From UBA1181 sp963626555 (GTDB lineage Bacteria > Bacteroidota > Bacteroidia > Bacteroidales > Paludibacteraceae), in contig CAVFXQ010000008.1 of the NCBI GenBank assembly GCA_963626555.1, positions 3,750 through 67,749 on the forward strand: DNA of 64,000 bases, given 5' to 3'. This document shows positions 1 to 8,200 of the stretch, in pieces (position 1 is the stretch's first letter; each line of letters begins with the position of its first letter). Below the pieces are notes generated by a model. The model was not told where the DNA came from and did not search any database. It saw only the letters and a list, made by a program, of their open reading frames with translations. The translations under genes were made by a program, and so were the position numbers.

Positions 1-527
1 ACTATAGTGTCATTTTGGAATATGGTACTTTGACGGTTACTCCAAATAGTACTCCAATCGACATTGTCGCAAGCAGCGCAGAGAAGTATTATGATAAGAC
101 ACCATTGACTGATTCTACTTTCGCATTTACGCCAGGTGTCTTGGCAGATGGTGATTCATTGGTTGTTACCGTGGAAGGTTCTATCACTGAGGTAGGCACT
201 GAAGAAAATAAAATAGTGGATTACTACATTTTTAATGTCGAAACAGGTGAAGATAGAACAGAAAATTATACCTTTGGAGAGATTATCAATGGTAAGTTGG
301 AAATCCTTTATGTTGAGACGCCGTACGTTGTCTATGGTGATAAGATGAAAATTATCTTTAAAGATGTTCATGCACCATGTCGCGCCTACAATGTTATTGG
401 ACAGGGTGTTCACGAAGGTACAAAACAGTTCTATGCCGACGACTATTTAGAACTTCCTGTCAGTCGTGCCGGTGTCTATATTGTAAGAATCTTAGGAAAG
501 ACGATAAAGGTCTTGGTTCATGATTAG
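1..527 (+). CDS. 3' end of a secreted MBG/YDG-repeat protein with T9SS type A-like tail (partial)
   Basis: The frame is open from the left edge (first full codon at base 3), so only the last ~175 residues are visible. About residues 10-95 resemble the MBG/YDG repeat found in tandem in bacterial surface proteins: a KYYDKTPLTD start, an LADGDSLVVTVEGS core, a TEVGTEENKI segment and an ENYTF end. The last ~75 residues (pattern YNVIGQGVHEG ... LPVSRAGVYIVRILGK) look like a type A T9SS C-terminal sorting domain, which would direct export and cell-surface attachment. Inference: the C-terminus of a larger adhesin-like or surface protein. Its N-terminus, size and function cannot be seen. A strong terminator follows about 50 bases after the stop. 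Confidence 0.7.
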   Translation, partial: YSVILEYGTLTVTPNSTPIDIVASSAEKYYDKTPLTDSTFAFTPGVLADGDSLVVTVEGSITEVGTEENKIVDYYIFNVETGEDRTENYTFGEIINGKLEILYVETPYVVYGDKMKIIFKDVHAPCRAYNVIGQGVHEGTKQFYADDYLELPVSRAGVYIVRILGKTIKVLVHD

Positions 528-577
528 AAAGGAAAAAACGGATATTTCATAATTTTTAAATTTTTAGTTTTTGTGTT

Positions 578-610
578 CCGTGCTGCTCGTGAGAGTAGCA
601 CGGTTTTTTT
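578..610 (+). terminator. Rho-independent terminator after the MBG-repeat protein
   Basis: A perfect 7-bp stem, CCGTGCT (578-584) with AGCACGG (597-603), is followed directly by a run of T. It sits 50 bases past the stop at 527. Confidence 0.85.
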
Positions 611-726
611 ATATACATTGCTTTTCAATAAGTCTGGGGGCATGACACCATAGCTTTGTATGTTAAAAAACATTATTATAGAGACATAGAATGATTCCGA
701 CAAGAAAAATGAAACACAAAAAAATG

Positions 727-734
727 TAATTTTG
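727..734 (+). promoter_or_regulatory. Possible -7 box before the YczE-like gene
   Basis: TAATTTTG matches the Bacteroidota -7 consensus TAnnTTTG, 22 bases before the ATG at 757. No TTTG is visible at the expected -33 position, so support is weak. Confidence 0.3.
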
Positions 735-756
735 TCTATGTGTAAAAAGATGTAAA

Positions 757-1512
757 ATGAAGAACGAAAAGTTAAGTAGGAAAGATAGAGTGGTGTCTTT
801 CGTTTGGCAGCATGTTTGGTTGCTGGTTTCCTTGTATATTATGACGGTGGGGGTTGCAGTTTGTGTCCGTTCTATGTTAGGATCAAGTGTCATTTCTGTG
901 ATTCCTTATGTTATGCAAGATGCAGGTGTTGAAGGATTTGTCCCTCAGTGGACAATAGGTCAGTACACTTGGTTGATGAACTGTCTTTTAGTTGTCGGTC
1001 AGATTATCGTTCTACGGAAGGATTTCGAGTTAGTACAATTATTTCAACTCTTGGTGGGTTTTGTCTTTGGGTCTTTTATTGATATCAATATGTTGTTTAC
1101 TTCGTGGATGAAAGATCTAAATCTTTGGCAGGAGATTCTTGCGCAAGTCTCAGGGTGTACGATTTTGGCGTATGGCATTGCTATGGAGGTGAGATGTGGT
1201 TCTGTAACGATGCCAGGTGAGGGATTGCCAGTTGCTATTAGTCGTAAGATAGGTAAAGATTTCCCTAAAGTGAAAATACTTGTGGACATTTCCTTAGTGG
1301 CTATTGGTGTTATCCTCTGCTTTGTTTTCTTTGGTAAGTGGTTGACTCATATCATTGGTGTTGGAACTCTTTTCGCTATGATTTATGTAGGATTTATGGT
1401 GAGGATGTCAGGAAAAACCTTAGGTTGGTTCAACCGTGTTTTAGGTTATCGACCAGGCTTCAGAAGATATGTCTATGGATTAGCTCGTTTCATCAAGCGT
1501 GAAAATGGTTGA
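757..1512 (+). CDS. YczE/YitT-like integral membrane protein (DUF6198-type)
   Basis: A 251-residue polytopic membrane protein. After a basic N-terminus it shows roughly five to six hydrophobic segments: about residues 15-37, 65-85, 90-112, 125-145, 170-192 and 195-212. The region with SMLGSSVISVIPYV, the FQLLVGFVFGSFIDI segment and the later GEGLPVAISRK motif resemble the YczE/DUF6198 family of uncharacterised membrane proteins, which is related to YitT. The family's substrate is unknown, so no transport role is assigned. It ends in a basic cytoplasmic tail. It is monocistronic: a terminator lies upstream and the next gene begins 167 bases later with its own possible promoter. Confidence 0.65.
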   Translation: MKNEKLSRKDRVVSFVWQHVWLLVSLYIMTVGVAVCVRSMLGSSVISVIPYVMQDAGVEGFVPQWTIGQYTWLMNCLLVVGQIIVLRKDFELVQLFQLLVGFVFGSFIDINMLFTSWMKDLNLWQEILAQVSGCTILAYGIAMEVRCGSVTMPGEGLPVAISRKIGKDFPKVKILVDISLVAIGVILCFVFFGKWLTHIIGVGTLFAMIYVGFMVRMSGKTLGWFNRVLGYRPGFRRYVYGLARFIKRENG

Positions 1513-1540
1513 TAAAAATAAAATAAAAAAAGCCTAAAAA

Positions 1541-1572
1541 TTTCTTCGTGTGCGAAAAAAGAACTTTATTTG
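1541..1572 (+). promoter_or_regulatory. Possible promoter for the T9SS cargo gene
   Basis: TTTC (1541-1544), a 20-base gap and TTTATTTG (1565-1572) each differ by one base from the Bacteroidota -33 TTTG and -7 TAnnTTTG boxes. This would leave a ~100-base 5' UTR before the ATG at 1679. Confidence 0.35.
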
Positions 1573-1678
1573 CAATGCTCTATGTGCGTGTGGGAGGAAA
1601 GGTGCGAAGAAAAGGCGAAAAGCATTGGAGTTGCTAGTTTAGAAGAAGAATATTTAATAACAAAAAAAGTAAAGTTTT

Positions 1679-3148
1679 ATGAAGAAATTAGGTTTACTCG
1701 CGATCGCAGGTCTTACTGCAGTAGGTAGCCTTTCTGCTGCTCCTTACTACGTTATCAAGGACGGAGAATTGCAGAATGGAGTCATTGAAATGGAATACGG
1801 CGCAAAGGTTACTGCGTTTGACCATTTTGAGTATGGTGTAACTGGTCCGGACGGAGAAAAGACAGCAGCTTACAAGCACGAAGATAGCTTTAAGGAGGTT
1901 CGCTTTGACTTGACAAAGGCAACTTCTATGCCAAGTGCAAAGACTCATTGGATCATGGGTGTGGAGTATGCTATTTCTGAGGAGTTCGTTGCAAATGCAG
2001 AAGATGATACATACGGAGTTTTTGATGGAAAGAAACCAAATATTCAAATTGGTGTATTCAGCCCAAGCTTGATGGATGAGGATGAGCCTACAATCGCAAA
2101 CGATAAAGCAGAGGGTTTCGTTGCTGTTGATGCAAAGTTTGCTTTGGATGGTTCTGGTGATTACATGGCTTCTAATACTTATTTCATTGCAAAGAAAGAG
2201 TTGTACATTAACCCTAACTCATTCGATCAAGTTGGTGTGATGATTTTCTCTTTCTTACGTGAGTACGCTGGTGTTTGCACTCCTGGATACATCAAGAACC
2301 TTTGGTTCGAGGAGTCAGGATCTGTAAGACCATTCTACGCTGAGGATTTCCAAGGTGTTGGTGCTGCTCGTTTCGCTACTTATTCTTCTGCTTCATTGAA
2401 GAATCTTCCAGCTACATCATTTGCAGGTGGCTACGCATTCACTTCAGCTGGTGCTGTAAAGACTGGTCGTGTATGGCAAGAGGATGGAAAGGATGCTCCT
2501 TACTTTGATAGCGAATACACTTTGACTTTGGATGTTCCTACTTTTGCTGAGGCTAAGGCATCAGAAGAAGAACCAAAGTATATCAAGATTGAGAATATTA
2601 CATTGCCTGCAAATGCTAGTAAAATCTACACAAGTGCACTTGTTAAGTGGGTTTATTCAGAGAAATTGCAAGAAGCATTTGATGCTGCTACTCTTGCAGA
2701 AAGACACATCCCTGCCACTTTGACTTTCAACGACGCTGCTGCAACTTCTGTTGAAATGTACCCTGGTGACTCTATCAACTACAACTGGGAGGTTAAGAAG
2801 TCTATTATTGATGTTCCAACTGGTGCAACTACTGTTTCTATTTCTTTCCAACATGGTGATTTTGAATACTATGTTGATAATGTTGTTTTGTCAGCTGAGC
2901 CAAACGTAGGAAATGTGGAAGTTGATGCAGAGGCTAACGCTTTTGATGTAGTTGTTTACCCTAATCCTGCAACTGATGTAATCAATGTTTTGAACGCATC
3001 AAAGGTTGAAATTGTTAACTTGACTGGTAATGTTGTAGCAACTGCTAACGGTAGCCAAATCAATGTTTCTGCTCTTCCTGCAGGTCTTTACTTGGTTAAG
3101 GCTAATGTAAATGGTAAGGTTGTTGTTAAGACTGTCATCAAGAAATAA
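1679..3148 (+). CDS. Secreted protein with T9SS type A sorting domain
   Basis: 489 residues. A Sec signal peptide covers about residues 1-20 (MKKLGLLAIAGLTAVGSLSA, cleavage before APYY). The long middle region (about 21-405) is beta-rich and not recognised. Around residues 300-405 a segment ending HGDFEYYVDNVVLS has the look of a jelly-roll carbohydrate-binding or discoidin-like module, but this is only an impression. The C-terminus from about 415 (DVVVYPNPATDVINV ... LPAGLYLVKANVNGK ... KTVIKK) is a textbook type A T9SS sorting domain. The protein should cross the outer membrane through T9SS and be released or anchored on the surface. Codon use is regular (many GCT, GTT, AAG, AAC), which suggests good expression. 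A strong terminator follows, so it is monocistronic. Confidence 0.85.
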   Translation: MKKLGLLAIAGLTAVGSLSAAPYYVIKDGELQNGVIEMEYGAKVTAFDHFEYGVTGPDGEKTAAYKHEDSFKEVRFDLTKATSMPSAKTHWIMGVEYAISEEFVANAEDDTYGVFDGKKPNIQIGVFSPSLMDEDEPTIANDKAEGFVAVDAKFALDGSGDYMASNTYFIAKKELYINPNSFDQVGVMIFSFLREYAGVCTPGYIKNLWFEESGSVRPFYAEDFQGVGAARFATYSSASLKNLPATSFAGGYAFTSAGAVKTGRVWQEDGKDAPYFDSEYTLTLDVPTFAEAKASEEEPKYIKIENITLPANASKIYTSALVKWVYSEKLQEAFDAATLAERHIPATLTFNDAAATSVEMYPGDSINYNWEVKKSIIDVPTGATTVSISFQHGDFEYYVDNVVLSAEPNVGNVEVDAEANAFDVVVYPNPATDVINVLNASKVEIVNLTGNVVATANGSQINVSALPAGLYLVKANVNGKVVVKTVIKK

Positions 3149-3176
3149 TTAGGTTTCTAATTAAGATTCTTATACA

Positions 3177-3208
3177 AGAGGGACGGCATTGGTCGTCCCT
3201 CTTTTTTT
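3177..3208 (+). terminator. Rho-independent terminator after the T9SS cargo gene
   Basis: A perfect 9-bp stem, AGAGGGACG (3177-3185) with CGTCCCTCT (3194-3202), has an 8-base loop and a T run to 3208. Confidence 0.92.
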
Positions 3209-3248
3209 CTAATACATTATTATAATTTGCTTCGATATCCACAAGTGT

Positions 3249-3960
3249 ATGACTCATAAACTTCTACAGGCCTTGCGTGAGCAGATGGAATCTCGACTCA
3301 AGGGCAGTATATATCACCGTACACAGGTTGAACTAACTTACAACTCTAATCATATTGAGGGGAGTCGTTTGTCTAAAGAACAAACTCGCTTCATCTTTGA
3401 GACAAACACTTTATGCGCAACATCGGATCCAACTCGTATCGACGATATTATTGAAACGGTTAACCATTTTTGTTGCGTTGACTATGTTATCAAACATGCT
3501 TCGGAAAAAATATCTGAGAAACATACCAAGGAACTTCATAGAATACTAAAGACGGGAACATCCGATAGTGCGAAATCTTGGTTTGTAGTAGGAGATTACA
3601 AAAAATTACCGAATGAGGTAGGGGGAGAAGAAACAACACTTCCAGAGTATGTACATTCAGAGATGAAAAGTCTACTGTCTTGGTACAATGCACTTCAAAC
3701 ACCATCCTTGAGGATGTGTTAGACTTTCATGTGCGCTTTGAACGCATCCTTTCCAAGATGGTAATGGTAGGGTGGGTAGATTGTTGATGTTTTGGCAATG
3801 CTTGTATGCCGATATTGTGCCGTTCATCCTCACTGAGGATCTTCGCTATTTCTACTATCGTGGCTTGCAAAATTGGGGAAATATCAATGGATTCCTTACA
3901 GATACTTGTCTGACTGCGCAAGATGAATATCAAGAATGGCTTCGCTATTTCCGCATATAA
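3249..3960 (+). pseudogene. Fic-family AMPylase-like gene broken by two frameshifts
   Basis: The gene must be read in three successive frames. Residues 1-155 (from ATG 3249) carry the Fic N-terminal region, including SNHIEG, which fits the inhibitory-helix pattern (S/T)xxxE(G/N). The frame stops at 3722. Just before that, a second frame encodes LEDVLDFHVRFERI (about 3697-3744). From 3745 a third frame encodes the complete Fic active-site motif HPFQDGNGRVGR and a natural C-terminus ending QEWLRYFRI at 3960. One missing base near 3694 and four missing bases between ERI and HPF would restore everything. The second fits loss of one copy of a tandem ATCC at 3746-3749. Fic enzymes transfer AMP from ATP to target proteins. 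As written, no intact enzyme is made. The 3' end overlaps the convergent O-antigen ligase gene by 16 bases. Two independent sequencing errors are the alternative explanation. Confidence 0.88.
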
Positions 3961-5204
3961 ACCTGTTTTATTGCACTGAATAACATTAGATATACTAAAC
4001 AATATAATCGTGGCTGAAAGCCAGTGTGAAACACGTCAAAAAGCATCTGTAGAGAAAAACAGAATACGAATAGATTGATAAAGATTTGATTTTCTCCCCA
4101 TCGAGTGAAAAATGGCAGTGCGAAGTTTAATATGAAAAGAAAAAGTCCAACAAGACCAATTTGCATCCCTGTTTTCAGAAACTCATTATGGGGATGTATA
4201 TGTGTAATATCGTGGTCTGGATATGTGGCATAAAATTCTTCCATGTAGTTTTTCTGAATTCCTTCGTCTTGTATTGCGTTTTTTGAGTAATCTTCCTTGT
4301 ATGAGAAGACACCATGCCCGAAAATTGGCTTCTCTGCAATCGTTTTACACGCCACATGCCATAAATCATAACGAGGATTGTTTTTTATGTTTGTAGAGTC
4401 TTGAAATTTGTCCTTATTCAATACTATGATTCCTACAAATACGGTAAGAACCGTCATAGCTATGATAGTCAACTTTTTCCCTATCTTTTGTGTCGCGTAA
4501 CGAAGCAGAAAACTAAAGAGAATAACTATCAGTGTGATCAATCCTATTCTACCGTCTGAAGCTGCAATCGCAAGGCAAAGAAGCACAATTAAAGTAGTGG
4601 TTAGAATTTTCTCCACCCGATTCATTTTTTCGTTGTGGAGGGAATATAAGCCCATTATGACAGCAATGTTGCGGTAAACATTGATAATCATGTGGGCTCC
4701 AAATTCTTGTGTCCTATAGTAATAGTAAATCTCAAATTGTCTCCAAAATTCAATTTCTTCACCTGGATACTGTTCTGCATATAGTTCTCGCCAAACATAG
4801 TTACTATAGACAATGATGTATAGGCTTACGAGGGACATCGTCCAAGCAATGTATTTTACTCTGATTTTTCCGAATATTCCCACGAGTCCTATTGCTCCAT
4901 ATATCAACATTGGTAGGTATGTTTCTGCTATGTCACCCCACTGTCGATTTGTATGCTTATCTGCGAGAGCGAAAATATTGATGACAAAAAAGAAGACGAT
5001 AAAACTGACGAATGTCCAGTTTCTTTTATCCCATTGAAGATTTTTCCATCTTTGGTTGACAAAGAAATCTAAAAGATAAAGCCCTGCTGCGATATACAGG
5101 GCAATAAACTGGCGTTTTGAAAATCCCGTTGACATTGTTGCAATCAACGGGATAAAGCCAATGGTAGACAGATTTTCAACCCAAAGTTTTATTTTCTCTG
5201 TCAT
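3945..5204 (-). CDS. O-antigen ligase / polymerase family membrane protein (Wzy_C)
   Basis: 419 residues with about ten to eleven hydrophobic segments across the length. Family landmarks are the basic-residue motif after a membrane span (AASDGRIGLIT, about 214-224), a large loop at about 265-345 containing NPRYDLWHVACK ... KPIFGHGVFSY, and HPHNEFLKTGMQIGLVG (337-353), which is characteristic of WaaL/Wzy O-antigen ligases. These enzymes join or polymerise undecaprenyl-linked glycans on the periplasmic face of the inner membrane. The gene starts 22 bases after carAB on the same strand, so it may be cotranscribed with it. It is separated from the main glycan cluster at 37-45 kb. Ligase and polymerase cannot be told apart by sequence. 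Confidence 0.8.
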   Translation of the reverse strand: MTEKIKLWVENLSTIGFIPLIATMSTGFSKRQFIALYIAAGLYLLDFFVNQRWKNLQWDKRNWTFVSFIVFFFVINIFALADKHTNRQWGDIAETYLPMLIYGAIGLVGIFGKIRVKYIAWTMSLVSLYIIVYSNYVWRELYAEQYPGEEIEFWRQFEIYYYYRTQEFGAHMIINVYRNIAVIMGLYSLHNEKMNRVEKILTTTLIVLLCLAIAASDGRIGLITLIVILFSFLLRYATQKIGKKLTIIAMTVLTVFVGIIVLNKDKFQDSTNIKNNPRYDLWHVACKTIAEKPIFGHGVFSYKEDYSKNAIQDEGIQKNYMEEFYATYPDHDITHIHPHNEFLKTGMQIGLVGLFLFILNFALPFFTRWGENQIFINLFVFCFSLQMLFDVFHTGFQPRLYCLVYLMLFSAIKQVYMRK

Positions 5205-5226
5205 CTTTTTTTCTTCAAATATTTTA

Positions 5227-8200
5227 TTAATACTCGTCCCAACTTTTTATTTTGATGTCTTCAACTTTCTTCTCGCAACATGCGCGAATGAAGGCACTGG
5301 CGAGACGAGCGTTCGTTATCAACGGTATGTTGAAATCAATGGCTCCACGACGAATGGCATAACCATTGGACAACTCTCTATGTGTGCTGTCTTTAGGAAT
5401 ATTGATTACTAAATCAAATTGCTTTTCAGAAATCATCTGCATGACATTCAATACGTTATGGTCATCATCTGGCCATCCTACTTGAACAGAATTTATTCCG
5501 TTCTCTTCTAAGAATCGGTGTGTGCCTGCCGTCGCGTAAATCTTGTATTCGTTGTCTTGCAACATTCTGCATGCATCTAACAAATCAACTTTTTCTTTCG
5601 TCGCTCCAGAGGAAATCATAATGTTTTTCTTTGGAATCCTATATCCGACAGACAACAAAGATTTCAAAAGGGCTTCGGAGAAATCGTCTCCGATACATCC
5701 AACTTCACCAGTCGATGCCATGTCTACACCATGAACAGGGTCGGCTTGCTGTAAACGCTGGTATGAGAATTGTGATGACTTGATTCCGACATAGTCCAAG
5801 TCGAACGCTGATTTCTCTGGTTTCTCAACTTTCAAGCCTAACATAATCTTTGTAGCCAACTCAATGAAGTTGATTTTCAACACTTTAGATACGAATGGGA
5901 AACTACGAGATGAACGGAGGTTACATTCGATAACCTTAATCTCATTGTTTTTTGCCAAGAACTGAATGTTGAATGGTCCAGAGATGTGAAGCGCTTTCGC
6001 AATTTCTCGAGCGATGTGTTTGATACGGCGAACAGTCTCCACATAGATTTTTTGTGGAGGAAACTGCGTTGTAGCATCTCCAGAGTGGACTCCTGCATAC
6101 TCAACGTGTTCTGAAATGGCGTAAACCATAATTTCACCGTTTTGTGCAACTGCATCTATTTCAATCTCTTTGCAACGTTCCATAAATTCAGAGATGACGA
6201 CAGGATGCTTTTTAGAGACGTTGGCAGCCAACTGCAAGAAATTCTCTAATTGCGATTGGTTGTAGCAGACGTTCATTGCGGCACCCGAAAGAACGTATGA
6301 CGGACGAACCAAAACAGGGTATCCGATACGGTCTACGAAACTATTGACATCGTCCATGGTGGTTAACTCTTGCCATCTTGGTTGGTCAATGTGAAGGTCA
6401 TCCAACATCTGAGAGAACTTGTGGCGGTCTTCCGCGTTGTCAATGTCTTCAGCTTGCGTTCCTAAAATTCTGACTCCACTATTTGATAATTTGACTGCAA
6501 GATTGTTTGGAATCTGACCACCTGTTGAAACAATCACACCCATTGGGTTCTCTAAGTCAAGAATATCCATCACGCGCTCGTAGGTGAGCTCGTCGAAATA
6601 GAGTCTGTCGCACATATCATAGTCTGTTGAGACTGTCTCTGGGTTGTAGTTGATCATGACAGAGCGGTAGCCCTCTTTGCGGATTGTGTTCAAGGCATTG
6701 ACACCACACCAATCGAACTCTACGGAAGAACCGATACGGTAGGCTCCTGAACCGAGAACAACGCAGGAACGGTGGTCTCCTAAGTATTTAACATCGTTTC
6801 CAACACCGTTATAGGTGATGTACAGATAGTTGGTTTGCGCAGGATATTCGGCAGCCAACGTGTCAATCTGTTTCACGACAGGAACAATGTTTCTTGATTT
6901 TCTGTATTTGCGAACGTTCAACACTTCGTTGTCAATGTCGTTGTTGCTACATTTTGTAACTAAACGAGCAATTTGGAAGTCGGAGAATCCGATTTGTTTA
7001 GCATATCTCAAAAGGTCGTCTGGCAACTCAGTGAGTGCGTTATATTTTGAGAGTTCGCTTTCTGTGTTGACGATGTATTGCAATTTCTGCAGGAACCAAA
7101 GGTCGATTTTGGTGAGATCGTGGATTCTTTGGATGGTGTATCCTTCGTGCAATGCTTGTGCAATGTAGAAGATACGTTTGTCTGTTGGTTTAGAGAGCGC
7201 CTCGTCAAGGTTATCTGCGTGGATTGCTTTGTTGGCAACAAATCCGTGCATCCCTTGACCAATCATTCTCAAGCCTTTCTGAATGGCTTCTTCAAAATTT
7301 CTACCGATAGCCATAATCTCTCCGACACTCTTCATGCTTGACCCGAGAAGGTGTGAGACTCCTTGGAATTTACCCAAATCCCAACGTGGAATCTTGCAAA
7401 CGATGTAGTCAAGCGCAGGTTCAAAGAATGCAGAAGTCTCTTTGGTTACGTTGTTTTTCAATTCTGGGAGTGCATAACCCATACCTAATTTGGCAGCGAT
7501 GAATGCCAATGGATAACCTGTTGCCTTTGAAGCCAATGCAGAAGAACGACTCAAACGAGCGTTCACCTCGATTACGCGATAGTCCTCAGATTCTGGGTCG
7601 TATGCGTACTGCACGTTGCATTCACCAACGATGCCAATATGACGGATAATGCGTATCGCCAACTCGCGAAGTTTGTAATAGTCTCGGTTGGATAGTGTTT
7701 GTGAAGGTGCGACGACGATAGATTCACCAGTGTGGATTCCCAATGGATCAAAATTCTCCATGTTACAAACGGTGATACAGTTGTCGTAGCGGTCGCGTAC
7801 TACTTCATATTCTATTTCTTTCCAACCCTTGAGCGATTTTTCAACCAAAACTTGAGGAGAGTAGGAGAATGCCTTTTCTACCAACACCTTAAGCTCTTCA
7901 TCATTGTTGCAGAATCCTGATCCTAATCCGCCTAATGCGTATGCTGCACGAACGATGACAGGATAACCCAATTCGTTGGCTGCTTTCAAGGCGTGGTCTA
8001 TATCCGTAACGGCTTCACTCTTAATATATTTGACATCAATTTCGTGAAGTTTTTGATTGAAAATTTCACGGTCTTCTGTATCGATTATGGCCTGTACTGG
8101 CGTTCCTAATACTTGAATGTTGTATTTTTCAAGAACTCCGCTCTTGTAGAGAGCAACACCGCAGTTTAATGCTGTCTGTCCACCGAAAGAGAGGAAAATA

